DNA of 64,000 nucleotides from Liolophura sinensis (Eukaryota > Mollusca > Polyplacophora > Chitonida > Chitonidae): assembly GCF_032854445.1 (NCBI RefSeq), contig NC_088298.1, positions 1-64,000 on the forward strand, in the 5' to 3' direction. Below, one piece after another: positions 17,292 through 30,515 of the stretch. How positions within the stretch are numbered: the stretch's first letter is position 1; the number at the start of each line of letters is the position of its first letter. Under the pieces are notes generated by a model that was not told the DNA's origin, did not search any database, and worked only from the letters and a program-made list of their open reading frames with translations. The position numbers were made by a program, and so were the translations under genes.

Positions 17292-20200
17292 ATGGAAAGC
17301 ATATCACACCTTACAGATGACACTATGAGCCAACCAGTAGGTGTAGACAATGTATTTTCGCCTATTACTGAAGTACGGTTGGAAAATGTGGACAAAGGAA
17401 TGTATGTTTCTGGACATGTTGGCAATAGTAAATTTTTATTTCTCGTTGACACCGGTTCATGTGTAACTTTAATTTCTGAACATGTTTATTTCAATTTGCC
17501 AGTCAAAGACAGTCCATAATTGAAACCCACAGGTCTCACATTGTATAGTGCAGATAAGTCATCTCTGAGGATTCTTGGCACAGCTGAACTTGATATTGGT
17601 ATCTTGCCTCAACCTACTATGATAGAGGTTGCTGTGGTGAACATAGAGAGTGATGCGATTCTTGGAATCGACTTCTTATCAAAATTTGACTGTAGAATTC
17701 ATCCCAAAAGAGGATGTCTTACCTGTTGTGGTCAGCAAATTTTCTGTCAAAAATTGTGGAGGTCTACTATGAGTTGTCGACTGATTACTGATACCTTATC
17801 AGTCTTCCCCCTGGAGAACAGATTGTTGTACCTCTTAAGTCAAATACTGGTCAGGAAACTGTTGGGAAATGGGCTATTTGTGAACCCTATTTCAACCATG
17901 AAAAACATCCGCAATTATTAGTTGGTAAAACTTTAGTGGACACTGAGAATGATGTCTTTCCTGTAACCATTTTGAATGCTGGGAAAGAAACTGAGATAAT
18001 CTATAAAGGGACAACTTTGGCTATGTTGAGTCCAGTGTTGGACACTGTTGAATTTTCAAACTGGGGATGTGAACACTTTGAGAATAGGTCATGTGATGAC
18101 CAGGTATTCAACACTGTGAACAGTGTTAAGGTCTGCTTGGAGCAGAGGGATTTACCTGACTTTTTCGTTCCCATATTTGAACGGAGTACCAAGGATTTAG
18201 GTACTGAAGATAAAGCCAAAGTGGAGAAATTGTTGATAGATTATCAAGAAGTTTTTGTTGAATCAGATTTTGACTTGGGCAGGGCGAAGGACATTCGACA
18301 TTCAATAAACACTGGCAATGCTCCACCTCTGAGACAACCAGCTAGGCGATTATATCCAACTAAACAGGAAGAAGCAGATAAACAAATTAAAGACATGTAT
18401 GAGAAAGGAATAATTGAGAAGTCAATCAGCCCTTGGGCATCACCCATAGTTCTGGTTACAAAGAAATACAGTAGTACACGGTTTTGCATCGATTTTCGAA
18501 GACTAAATAGTGTGACAGTTAAAGATGCATACCCGTTGCCACGTATAGATGATTCCCTGGATTCTTTACATGGTGCCACCTGTTTTTTGACACTGGACTT
18601 GGTCAGTGGATATTGGCAGGTTGAGTTAGATGAGTCATCAAAAGAGAAAACTACTTTCATTACAAGAAGTGGTCTCTGGCAATTTAAAGTTTTACCGTTT
18701 GGGGTCTGTAATAGACCCTCCACCTTTGAGCGTTTGATGGAATTAGTCCTTGATGGATATCAATGGCAAATATGTCTCATATACATTGATGACATTATAG
18801 TTTTTGGGAAGTGTTTTGATGACGCCGTTGAGAATCTTCGGAAAGTGTTTGATAGATTAAAGGATGCAAAACTAAAGTTGAAACCGAAAAAGTGTCACTT
18901 ATTCCAAAATCAAGAGAATTATTTGGGGCATGTTGTCTCCAAGGCTGAGGTTTCAACAGATCCTGGGAAAGTTCAAGCTATTAAAGACTGGCCAACTCCA
19001 ACTTGTGTCACTGATGTTAGAAGTTTCATTGGACTAGCATCTTATTACAGACGTTACATTAAAAACTTTGGATCTATTTGTAGACCACTTCATAAGCTTT
19101 CTGAACGTGATAAAGATTTCAAATGGACTGAAGAGTGTGAAACTGCATTCAGAACTTTGCAACAAAAATTGTGTAGTGCACCAATCCTAGCTTTTCCCAG
19201 TTCACATGGTGATTTTATTTTGGACACTGACGCTAGTGGAAATGGCATTGGAGCAGTTTTATCCCAAATGCAGGGAGGGGAGGAAAAAGTCATAGCATAT
19301 GCCAGCAGAACATTGAGTAAAGCAGAAAGGAATTACTGCTTTACCCGAAGAGAGTTACTTGCTGTAATAACTTATGTAAAAAATTTTCAACATTACTTAC
19401 ATGGTCGTCATTTCACTATCCGTACGGATCATAGTGCCCTGAGATGGTTTCTGAATTTCAAAGAACCTGAAGGTCAAATGGCCAGATGGTTGGGACTGTT
19501 AAGCACCTTTGACTTTGACATTATTCATCGTCCTGGAAAGCAGCATGGGAATGCAGATGCTCTTTCTAGAATTACCTGTGACAGGTGTACTAAAACGGGT
19601 TACACAGTTAAGACAATAAACAGTATTATTACAAGAGAAGTCACCTTAAAGCCTAAATTCAGTGAAGTGTCAGTACAGACTGATCATTCCGGTCCCATAA
19701 CAACTGAAATAACAAAAATTAAGTGGTTACCAAAGAACTGGTCTTACAAACAGAAGAACCCAACAACATTCCGGATCAAGAAATCAAAAAGGTTGGTTGT
19801 CAACGCTGTTACTACTAGGAAGCAATTCAAGGAGAAATCTGACAGTGATATTCCTACCAATCCATCACCTCTCCTCGAAAACATTGACAGATGGTCAAAT
19901 GTGAACTTAGCTCAGGCTCAAAGAAAAGACAAAGATTTGGCATGGATTATTTCATACAAAGAGGCCAGTAATAAATGTCCTAACTGGGAGGAAGTGTCAC
20001 CTTATAGCAGAGCAATCAAATCTTACTGGGCTCAGTGGGATAGACTTTCACTACGTGATAATATCCTTTACAGATAGTGGGAATCTGATGATGGTTTATT
20101 ATGTCACTGGCAGCTAATTTTACCCACTGCTTATCGTAGAGAAGTTTTCCAACAGTTACATGCTTCTAAAACCTCTGGACATTTGGGTGTGGGAAAGACA

Positions 20201-21248
20201 ATCCCTAAGATCAAAGCTAGATACCTCTGGTACTCCACGAGTGACGACATTCGTCAATGGTGTAAACAATGTGACAAATGCAGTTCGCGAAAGGCACCTG
20301 GTGTACGACCTCGTGCTCAGCTTAAGCAGTATTTAGTTGGAGCACCTATGGAAAGAATTTCCGTTGATGTACTTGGTCCACTTCCTAAAACAAAGAAAGG
20401 AAACCAGTATATATTAGTGGTTCAGGATTATTTCACAAAATGGGTGGAAGCATATGCAATGAGAAATCAGGAAGCAGAGGCAGTGACAGGGAAACTTGTG
20501 AAAGAGTTTATCTGTAGATTTGGAGTTCCAAGACAACTTCATTCACACCAGGGTACCAATTTCCAGTCTAAATTACTGACCGAAGTGTGCAAACTCTTAG
20601 AAATCGATAAAAATCGATAAAACAGGAACAACTCCATATCATCCCCAGTCAAATGGAATGGTGGAGAGGTTCAACAGAACACTAGAAGATCGACTTGCCA
20701 TGATGGTAGATAAAAATCAACGTGACTGGGACGAACAGCTTCCATTTGCACTTATGGCCTATAGATCATCACAACATGATGTAACTCAATTATCGCCAAA
20801 CAGGCTTATGTTAGGGAGAGAGGTAGATCTTCCTTTGGACATTATTACGGGTAGACCATTGGAAATGACAACAAATGATACCACAGATTATGCCTATGGA
20901 CTTAGGGAACGTCTTGAAGTAGCTGACGAGAAAGCAAGAGAATTTCAACAGAAGAATACTTTACGCCAGAAACGCAATTATAATGTAGGACGAAACGGGA
21001 AACTTTTCAACATTGGAGATGCAGTTTGGTTATATGACAACTCACGCAAGAAAGGCTTGACACCGAAATTGTCTTGTAGCTGGACTGGGCCATATCAGAT
21101 AACAGGGAAATCAGATGACATGGTTTATCGTTTACAACAAACTCGCAATTCAAAACCTAAATTGGCTCATACAGATAGACTGAAGTACTATGAGGGAACA
21201 GAATTCAAACGTTGGATTATTCCTTGTAAATCACCAAACCCACAATAA
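17292..21248 (+). pseudogene. pol: Gypsy Pol: protease, reverse transcriptase, RNase H, integrase (copy 1)
   Basis: Retropepsin motif FLVDTGSC (about 17438-17461). RT blocks FCIDFRRLN and YIDDIIVF (about 18781-18804, catalytic aspartates present), RNase H DTDASGNGIG and RTDHSALRWF, then an integrase H2C2 zinc region ending CKQCDKC and the DDE core. Breaks relative to copy 2: stop at 17517-17519, a one-base loss near 17803 and a TAG at 20075-20077. Shared with copy 2: a duplicated ATCGATAAAA at about 20605-20625 that shifts the frame, and HSHQGTNF where integrases normally have HSDQGTNF. The C-terminal part (20658-21248) carries VERFNRTL with the last catalytic Glu. Confidence 0.9.
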
Positions 21249-21334
21249 TGAAGTGAACAGACAATGATAACTGACTTTACTTACTTACATATATGTATAT
21301 GTGTGTTTTATTCCAGTCTCAAGTCTACGGTTCC

Positions 21335-22178
21335 ATGATCACCATGATGAATTCCGGCGATTTTCCTGGATTTGCTTGCAACTGTGGAACAAGCTACCGG
21401 TCTAAGTCAAGTCTGTACAGACACAAGCAGGTGTGTGGTTCCAGAAGAGGAGAGAGGTGTCATTTCTGTAATAGTCATTTCCAGAACCAAGTCAAGTTGT
21501 ACAAGCATTTTGAGTCCTGTGCTAAGGCCCCATGGGTGAGACAACCCACTTGCCCTGTGCAGAAGGCCAGTAAAGCACCAAAGCCCTTCATCAAGCCCTT
21601 GGAGGCCACCTTGAGGGATTCGAGAGTGAAGGTTTTAAGTCCCGGAACCTCTCTTCTTGATTAAAGTCCATCAAAAGCTGCACGTACCAATATCACATGC
21701 ACACCGGTTGCGAAGATTGTGACCACATCACCTCTTGTTGTGGCACCCCTTTCCCAGCCAGCTTCGCCATTTAAGATGAGGACAGAAGTAGCAGACCTGT
21801 TCGGAGAAGTTATGTTACCAGAAGATATCAGTCAGTCATCACCTGCTCCTGTGTCTTCCCTATCAGCCCTGTTTGATTCGATCCCTGTTGAGTCATGTCC
21901 TGTTTCTCTGCCTGTGTGCTGCTCCGGTTCTGTGTCCAAAACCACCCACTGCGTCATCAGCCAGTACCACCAATGTGTCTTCATCTAACGCCACCATCAC
22001 TAATGTGTCATCTCCCATCAGTGCCGTCCAGCCTAATTTCTGGACTGGCACTCAGACCACACCGAGGTTTTTGTTTAATCACATCCATAGTATAACAACT
22101 ACAACGTATCCTGATGGACGGGTTGTAAAACAAGAGGTAATTAAGAGTAAATGTGCTTGTGAGCTGTGTAGCAAATGA
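21335..22178 (+). pseudogene. Extra ORF downstream of pol: C2H2-like zinc-finger protein (Gypsy copy 1)
   Basis: A third ORF in the env position. The ATG at 21335 lies 19 nt after a pyrimidine-rich tract ending TTCCAG (AG at 21315-21316), a likely splice acceptor for a subgenomic mRNA. The protein has two Cys/His finger-like units (CGTSYRSKSSLYRHKQVC and CHFCNSHFQNQVKLYKHF), then a Lys/Pro-rich stretch. An in-frame TAA at 21662-21664 occurs in both Gypsy copies; the frame stays open beyond it to about 21950. The last block, ending KCACELCSK at 22178, is in a shifted frame. I see no signal peptide or membrane segment, so this is not an envelope gene. Function unknown. Confidence 0.65.
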
Positions 22179-22548
22179 ATTTTTGATAATTATACATTTA
22201 CATTTCTCATAAAGGAAAATCATTAGGACATTTTGTGATACCATACCATTTGATGATTTCTTAATATATGTAACACAATGATAAACAGTGAGTATTTTAG
22301 AATTTGGTCTGCTGTTAGAGTTTGAAATATTTTGGAGAAACATGTATATATGTCTACTTGTAGTCTATATCCATAGGGTACCGTAGTCACATGTATGTAG
22401 TAGGTATAATGATATCTGCCTGAAGTTTTCATTCCTTGAGTTACTGTTTTACAAAAGTTCCAGTTTCATGAAAGTTACAATTTCATATCTGCAGTTGCAC
22501 TTGTATCTTATATTATTCGAGAGCGAATAATTAGAAAGAGGGGGATAA

Positions 22549-24386
22549 TGTAGCGGAATTTAAGGAAGTAGGATTTAAGAAATAAATTTAACGCAGGGAA
22601 GTTTCATATTTTCATTTCTTAATGAATTTTCACGGAAGTTTTGTTAAGATCGTTATCTGAGGCCATACTAATTAATTTACAAAGTCAATATTTTGACAAT
22701 ATTGCGTTCATTTATTCTCGTAGGAAGTTCTAAACTTACGTTTATCTGTTTCATGGACGAGTGATGTTGTTGTTGTTGTAGTATCGGCGTTCCTACATAT
22801 TTGGGATACTTATAAGTATTTTTCAGCAATGTAATTATGATAATGTAGAAGTTACGAAATTCTATGCCACTGCCTTATCTGGAAAGTATTTACCTTCTAT
22901 TTTCGTTCTTGTTTCACACATAAGATATGATATGCATTGTCCTCAGTTCAACCTGGAAAGCAGAAGTTTGTGTTGCCGCCATTTTTGTACATTTACGGTC
23001 ATTAGGGTGTCTGTAGAACCCGCACTTACAGGCTTTTAGAAAGCGGACCAGTATTTTCCCATCACAGTTTTAAAAGAAATTTATCATTTAATACCCTTGT
23101 GTGGAAATTGCTTATACTTTTTGAGTAATATGGATAAAAATATGGACTTTTCAGACACTGACATTTACATTTTGGCTTCAAGACAGAGGCATTATTTTGG
23201 AGTTCTTAGTTGCGATCGCGATGACGTCATCGTGTCATCTGCGTTTACAAACTGTCAAAAATGTCTCTTGTGACCAATCAGAGTCTCCTGATTCGGTTCA
23301 TGGCTCCTCCCACAGCATGTGGAAATGTATAAATAGGCGGATTTTTCAGCGTCTGCAGATGGCCTTGGGATTTGCCGAGAGTAGTCATCCAATTGCTGGT
23401 AAGCATTCGCAGTAAGTAGCTATTTTATTCAGAGTGGGAAAATTCTTGTACCGTGAATTGGGAAATAGTCCCAGTATCAAGAAAAGTGATTTGTGATCCA
23501 GTTTGAGAATTCAGAGACAGTTGACACTTGGTGGGAATTAGTCCCAGGAAGCCGGGAATACATTGTCAAAAATTTGGGAATTTTCCCAGTCCCAGAATTC
23601 TGGAACTCATCAGTCTCACGATACCTGAGAATCCAGCTCCAGGCTCAAACAAATGGAACTTGTCTGAGATATCAAAAGTGGACCACAGAGACTATATATC
23701 AGAATAAATCAACTGAACTTTGGTACCATAATTTGAAGCAGGAGTCTCATGAGACTTTTCCCAGTCCCAAAATTCTGGGACCCTCCAGTCTCACGAAACC
23801 TGGGAATCCAGCTCCAGTGCCATGCTAGTAGAAATTATCTGAGATATCAAAAGTGGACCACAGTGGACTATATACCAGAATAAATCAACTGAACTTTGGC
23901 ATCATAATTTGAGACAAGAGTCTTGTGAGATTTTGTCTCATATGCAACTCATCTGGGACTCTGTCCCATATGACACTTAACTGAGATTCTGTCCCATATA
24001 ACACTTAACTGTTTGGTACTTATGACAACTGCTGTTTCCTCCGTCGTCATAATAAATATTCATCATCTCATTCACTGAAAATCTCTTGTTGGAGAACTTT
24101 CATTTCGTACAGGAAATTCAAATCTCATGCGTAAGTCATACTGGATAATAGCCCGAGTTCAGGGAATGTTATGAAATCGGATCCAAATAGTAGCGGCGTC
24201 TCCGAGTTCAGGGGAAAGAATCCTGATTGGTTTGTTCATTTAACAAGCTTCGCTCGGCACGTTAAATATGAAACAGGATTAAAGTGATTGAATGGTGTCG
24301 CACTCATAGGTACCTGCATGCTTGAGAAGACATCATAAAAAACAAAAGCCCATAAGACAAATACCAACAACATCTAAACCGCTACA
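22549..24386 (+). repeat. 3' LTR of Gypsy copy 1
   Basis: 1838 bp from TGTAGCGG to CCGCTACA, preceded by the purine-rich GAAAGAGGGGGATAA polypurine tract. Contains a perfect CRE TGACGTCA (23222-23229), CCAAT (about 23275) and TATAAATA (about 23328). The following GTAT (24387-24390) equals the target duplication of copy 2. Confidence 0.92.
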
Positions 24387-25433
24387 GTATTCCCAAATAA
24401 CCTACAATCTACGTCTACTGGCTACTGTAGAAAGAATCCGTAAAAGCCATTAAACCAAAAAAGAATATGTTAAAGGTATTGATTTAAACCAGATTTCAAA
24501 GTTTCTGGTATCAGATTCCCCACCAGAAACCAGAGTCATCTTAAAAAGTCTCAAAAATTACACAAAGCCGAATAACTACTGCGACGTGTGTTGACATGGA
24601 CTTGGGACTTGAGACTTGAGTTTGTTTGTAGAGTGGGACTGAGGTAACACGAAATTTTAGTGATAGATCTCGCTACATCAGGAGTTGTGTGCTTGACATA
24701 AAGCGCAAGGTTACATTCTAACATCATTTATCTTTACGTTTTGTTTCTGTCACGTACACGACACGGTGCTGCATCACTTCTTTCCAAGCAGTAGATATAA
24801 GCGTCAAGTCCGACATTCATATACCATTCGTAGTCCGTAAAGGGCGTTCCAAGTCGATAATCACAAGATCCATTTCCAAAACAAAGTTTAACACTAACTC
24901 CCAAAGACAAAGGCATGTAAGAAATTATACAAATAAGAAATAAAGCCGGTAACTCACAAGAGAAAAGCGGACATCAGTTTTCAATGATGCCGGGCAGACA
25001 ATGAATATTCCAGGCAACATTCCATATCAAAGTTCAAATTCGTAGTCCGTGAATAAGTTCCATGTCAAATAACAATTAAACAAGTATCTCAGTCGCCCTT
25101 TGATTGCAACTGTTCATAAAGGTATCATGCTGATGTAATTAGCATGGCTACCTTTACGGCCCCTCGCCCCAGGTTAAACGGTATTAGATACAGTTTGAAA
25201 ATGACCAGCGTTACAGACCCTAACCGATCAGATTGTGATTCAAAAGTAACGGACAATTACGTCTTTCCCGTTAATATGTAAAGATCTCATGCTACAAGAG
25301 GCGCCATCTATGATGTTACACAAGACATACAAGATCGACGGTTACACTGGGCAACCAGCGCCATCTATGTTGTTAAATACCATGTAGGTGATAGATATCT
25401 ACATAGGGATAACAGCGCCGTCTATGTTGTTGA
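24387..25433. repeat. Host repeat segment flanking Gypsy copy 1
   Basis: 24387-24595 matches 46686-46895; 24790-25700 matches 49450-50350; the stretch about 24596-25345 is absent at the first of those places. Between 25300 and 25430 a GCGCCATCTATG-type word occurs three times about 55 bp apart. No gene seen here. Confidence 0.7.
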
Positions 25434-26369
25434 TCACAATGCAGATCGCCAGAGATTCTGAACGCTCTGTCCATACCTGCCAACGAGAGTGTTACACTCA
25501 TTGTAAAATTTGAAAAACTTAGAATAAGGGCGTTTGATGGAGTATCCTTGACAAACTAGTTTTTGAACTAGCAACTTGTGACGTAGATTAAAGTCATCAC
25601 AATTAACGCAAAATCTGACAAATGCTACAAGGCGAGGACCCTTTGGTATATTGCTATCTAAATAAGGATAATTTACATTATCAAAATTGAAATTATCCCT
25701 TTTGTCGTATAGGCGACGTGAAAGGAGACCTTGTTCGTCTTTGTACAGATATAGATTCAAATGAGATGTACCATCAGGACTATCTGTTGTCTCCTTTAAA
25801 TCCAATGAAGGCGGATAGATTTCCTTCACCGCTTCAGCAATATGGGGATTATTTAACGCCAGTAGATCATCAATATACCGCTTGGTAAATGAAAAGGATC
25901 GAGCTATAAAGATTTTACTTTAAAGTAATTTCTACATATAGTCGTATTCATATGAAAACAGGTATAGGTCTGCCAAAAGAGGAGCACAATTGGTATCCAC
26001 TGGAATACGTATGCACTGTTGGTAAATGGTATCTCCGAATTTCACATAGATGTTATTAATGAAAAATTCAAGTAATTCAATAAATAATGTAACATCCCAT
26101 GAGTGGTAACCTTTATAAAGAGTAGAACTAAAGAAAGCCTTATTGCTTTTGACGTTAATGTAACGGTGACTTGTTTCAGTAAATACCGAGACAATTAACG
26201 ACGATATTCTTTCAATAAGATCTTTGTGACAAATCGTAGTATAAAGGACCTGGTATGGTAAGACGTAGAATCTGCCCCAGTGCAAAAAAATGTGTCCCCT
26301 CAAGCAGCGAAACTGACTGCCTGTTAGGGACAGCTGGTGACACACTCGTACGGCTACTCCTGTTTTCAT
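25434..26369 (-). pseudogene. Reverse transcriptase fragment, repeat copy 1
   Basis: Read on the minus strand: IYVKFGDTIYQQCIRIP and NCAPLLADLYLFSYE, then the catalytic RYIDDLLALNN (about 25895-25865) and a C-terminal part with LYDKRDNFNFDNVNYPY and KFYNECNTLVGRYG. This is a reverse transcriptase of a type common as scattered fragments in invertebrate genomes; I would guess a non-LTR or Penelope-like source but cannot assign it. Two in-frame stops at about 25923 and 25935 separate the halves. No endonuclease is visible. Confidence 0.75.
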
Positions 26370-27960
26370 TTTTGCTTTACTCTTCTTTTCCTGTTATATG
26401 GTAAGCGACTTGTAAAACTCCAAACATACACTGAAGCAATGTATAGGTCATAAAATCAAAAAAAATGTAGCTTGCTCCAGTCACAATGAAATATCTATGA
26501 CACTGTATAGAGTTGTGAAAATCACTGCAGCACAAACGTAACTTTCTAAAAAATTCTTCAGCTTACAATTTTGCATTAGTCAATTAAATAAATATATAAC
26601 AATTGTGACTTCTAACCTTACATTTCCACCACTCATAACGTGATTGTGTAATTAGAGGGCCACATGTGCTCTCAACCAGAATTAACGTACACGTATGCTT
26701 TCCCCAAAGTTGCCAAATGTTACGTAATACCGTAGCCTATCCATTTTAATTCATGATAACACTTATATAACGTCAGACGGCCTATATCTTTACTCACACA
26801 AAAGTATGTTTCCAAATAAAACGAAACAGGGAGTTTTTTCCACAGGTGCTACATTTCCTCGACAGCGAGTCCACTGTACTATACACGACGACTGAGAGAC
26901 TACTACAGAAATATGTATTTTAACCTTGCCAAAATGTGACAAAATTGATCACATTATAAAGTTCATGTTTTACACATAAAGGCAAACGTTAACCAAATCG
27001 TTAAAGCACCTTGAAATACATACATGAAAGTTTGAGTAAGGACATTTTCTGGTTAACGTTGATCTTCATACTGTAAATTGGAAACAATGTGCATGGTTTG
27101 TATGAAAAATTGGCGTTTTTGATCGAGAATACATTTTTGGTGAGCTAAAAAGGCAACCATCTCTTTTATGGCCATATAACTTTTACGGGTGCTTCGACCA
27201 AGATTTATACACCTGATTTGGAAATTTACAGGAACGTGATTTGGTTTTGAAATTTGCACTTCCTTACCTCTCACCGATTCATCGCCTTTCCGTACTAGTT
27301 TCTCTACAAAAAAAATTTTCAGGGGTTTTACGTATTTCAGGCTTACTAACCCTACAGGCACCACGACTAACGTTTAAGTCTATGATCGCTTCGTGAAACC
27401 GGAGCCTGGCCCCGGAAACAGAAAGCGATCTTAGACTTGAGTCAAAATTTCAGATCACTTTGAAATTGTTATTTCTAACGTAACAAGGTCAAAATATTGC
27501 TTAACAACATAAATTTTGGGCAAGTTATTGTAAAACAAATTTAAGAAAAGGAACATACCAAGTTCAATGACATTTTGACTTAAGTCTAAGATTGCTTCGT
27601 GATTGCTTCCCGGTGAGAGGGGAAAATTCCACAAAGCCATTCCTGACTTGAGTCAAAACATGAAACCTCTTCACAGTGGTTAACTTTTGATGGTTAATCC
27701 TTCCCTGGGATCACGAAGCTGTCTTATTCTTAGGTCAGACTTATTTTTAATTTGTCGTGTTATTCATGAACTTACACTTGAACATACATGTTTCATTTCT
27801 GTCACGTGTGCCTAAGAGTAAGACGCTGCTTAGTACTGAAATAAACATCCTTAAGGTGAGTCTAAATTTTAGCGTAGTAAACTGTTTTCAAGTTAAGACT
27901 AAGTCTGACTTGACCCTAAGATAGCTTCGTGATCCTGGGTCCAGATTGCTTGTGTAAGTA
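26370..27960. repeat. Repeat segment with MITE-like hairpins
   Basis: Matches 47892-49440 almost throughout. Near-palindromes built on TTAAGTCTATGATCGCTTCG / CGATCTTAGACTTGAG lie at 27372-27441 and about 27575-27650. A longer pair sharing GGGATCACGAAGCT in inverted order is at about 27708-27745 and 27905-27948. They look like small non-autonomous inverted-repeat elements. No intact gene. Confidence 0.6.
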
Positions 27961-28259
27961 CTTCGTTTCAAGATAGAAAAACGCGTGGCCAATCAAGGTA
28001 CAAATCATTTTCCCAAACTTCAGACGAAATATTTGTTGGTCAAAATTTCGTTCTATCCAGCATATTTTTGCCTGTGTTTTTGTCTTTTATAGCCGCCTTA
28101 TGGACATTGTTGAACGCTGTGAGATTAAGCTGAATTCTGTGTATTTCTTGTCTGTTGGCCTACTAGACCACAAGCCGTATAATGAACCGTATTGACTGGC
28201 TCATAAATCATACTGCTCCAGACTTGTTCTTACTGCCACGTCTCCGCATCACCATAAAG

Positions 28260-28295
<36 letters not shown>

Positions 28296-29880
28296 CGTTT
28301 CAGTGGCCATGCAAAGAAGGACAAAGTACCGAATCCGACCGCCCTTTTTCAGGCAGCTCCATGTCTATGAACAATCAGTGCGGGGAACGTGACAGACGGA
28401 ACTGGCTGATACAACGGGACAGCATTAATCTGTTCTCTTGTGATCGAAAGAAAGGTAACTCTCACAACTGGATGCCTTCTCGCATATATTTGTCGGCGTG
28501 AAGTCAAATGCAAAACGTACGAGATTGATTCCAAAGTTCGAACGGCGCGATTACAGTGTGTCATCACAGCGAGTCTCACGACATATTCACTATGTTACCG
28601 TACATAGATATTCTGCTCACAAATATATCATTACAAAACTTCTGCTTTCATGATCTTCAATACCCTCATAATATTCCGAAGGATAATAACAGTCTGTAAT
28701 AAGTAACACACTTACTCTGTAACTGAAGGCAGGTTTGCTGACAAGGCTTTCTTAGAATTAGAGAGCTACGTGTATGCTATGCGACAACCAGAAAGGAGGG
28801 AATTTGCGAGTAATTACAGATAATCGGATGCTGACTAGGTTTTCTATTATGACCGGTACCATTAAGTTAAATATAGTTTTTAATTACCTTAAAATCCAAG
28901 AGAGGAGAGAATTTAAGCAAAAATATTTTCTTCGGATTACATTCATGTCCTGTGTCATGTTTGTTGAGTCTTTTTCTCGTATAGACTGTGAGGTGGAAAA
29001 TGCTATGTACACAGTTTGCTCACTTTTATCAAAGTGTATGAACAGTTTTTATAAAATGTGGTCAAATTCACATTTTGAAAAACAGATTAACACACAGATT
29101 CTGTAGATACGTATCTAACAATCTGTTTACTAGTTTTATCAAAGTACAAGAGAGAGCTTGCGTTGATAATTGTGTTCCTGTTGATTGTGTCGGAAACCAT
29201 TGTGCTAAACCAGAACCTAGCCTCCCCAACACACAAACACACATCCCATCAATGAATAAAAATGCTTCCTGTTGATTCTGTCATAAACCACTGTGTTAAA
29301 CCATGACCCCTCCCCCTCCCATCCCCACACTTACCCCCGTTTCTACTGGTCATCACTATTCCTGAAAGTGGCTTGGATCAGACCATCAATTGTTAAGAAA
29401 TGTTTCTTGTGGATTTGTCAGAGGTCTACTTTAAAGGAGTCGAGGATAAGTCTCAGGTGAATTTATGTCCGTAATATCATCACCTCTGTCATCTCACAGA
29501 ATGAATTTATGGATTTTAATCTTCATATAGACGTTAGACAACTTTTCATTCTTAGCTTACTTGATAAATACAATCAGTTTAAATCAAACACCCGTTTTAA
29601 ATGCCGCATTTACAATTATTTAACCAGTATTATATATTTGTTTTCACGTTCATATGAAAGAAAGTAATTCATGTCTTCCCGTCATTTAAAAATAATATTA
29701 TAGGCAGGTAATACAAACTGTCTTTGACTTAATGCAGACTATTTTAAGTCAAAATAAAAAAAAAAAATAAAAAAAAAACAAAAATAAAAGACAATGTAAT
29801 TTAATTAAATATCCATCCTAATGAATATGACAATCCCTACTGAATGTCTTACCGATACGTTCTTAAAATTATTATTTCCC
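27961..29880. other. Host intergenic DNA with TA microsatellite
   Basis: AT-rich, with an (AT)n run at about 28260-28292 and an A-rich patch at 29755-29790. Short open frames here show no recognisable domain or codon bias and are not called. Two GATTGTGTC(G)GAAACCA(T)TGTG-like stretches near 29170-29300 are a local duplication. Confidence 0.5.
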
Positions 29881-29889
29881 TCCCAGTTA

Positions 29890-30515
29890 CAGGGTACCGA
29901 CACCAGACACGGTTCTCCAACCAAACACAGTACACAGTACACAAAACATGACGCACCACCCAGAGATAGAAGCAGTATACTGACTTCAGACAGGACGAAA
30001 ATATACCGCTCTGTCACAGTCACAGTGTACTGACACCACACAAGACGCCCAGCCCATTCACAGTATATCTACAACACACAAGACGCACCGCCCAGTCACA
30101 GTATACTGACACCAAACAAGACGCAGCATCCACGTTGTCACAGTATAAACCTAATGACAACAGACGAGACGTGCCACCCAGTCACGGTACACGGACTCCA
30201 GGCAAGACGCACCACCAAGTCACAGTATACTGATAAAAGACAAGACATATCTGTACCACCCAGTCACAGTGTACTGACACCATATAGTTCGCACAACACA
30301 GTCACAGTACAGTGGCATCAGACAAGACGCACCACCCGCTCACAGTACAGTGGCACCTGACAAGACGTCCCACCCCGTCACACAGCACTGACATCAAACA
30401 AGACGCACCACCCGTCCACAGTATTCTGATGCTACGACACGCACAACCCAATCACAGCGCCCTCACACCGGACGAGGCGCACAACAAAATCACAGTATAC
30501 TGACATCAGACAAGA
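29890..30515. repeat. Minisatellite, about 38-bp degenerate unit
   Basis: Degenerate units built on CCCAGTCACAGTATACTGAC and AGACAAGACGCACCAC repeat roughly sixteen times. Units vary throughout, with no fixed repeat/spacer alternation. Confidence 0.8.

Larger units (their letters stand above)
14673..24386 (+). mobile_element. Ty3/Gypsy-type LTR retrotransposon, copy 1 (5' LTR truncated by Polinton A)
   Basis: gag, then pol in the order protease-RT-RNase H-integrase, then an extra zinc-finger ORF, between LTRs whose intact ends are TGTAGCGG and CCGCTACA. The first roughly 320 bp of the 5' LTR are missing; LTR sequence begins exactly where Polinton A stops. Coding regions carry several stops and shifts. 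The sequence after the 3' LTR (GTAT, then TCCCAAATAACC) is the same as after copy 2. Confidence 0.93.

Noticed and set aside
21335-22178. Retroviral envelope gene
   Set aside because: No signal peptide, membrane anchor or cleavage site; Cys/His fingers instead.
28774-29106. 110-codon open frame
   Set aside because: AT-rich, no motif, no repeat in the second segment, no splice or promoter context.
29890-30515. CRISPR-like array
   Set aside because: Units are degenerate and grade into one another with no constant repeat plus unique spacer pattern; same for 32068-32275. The context is eukaryotic.
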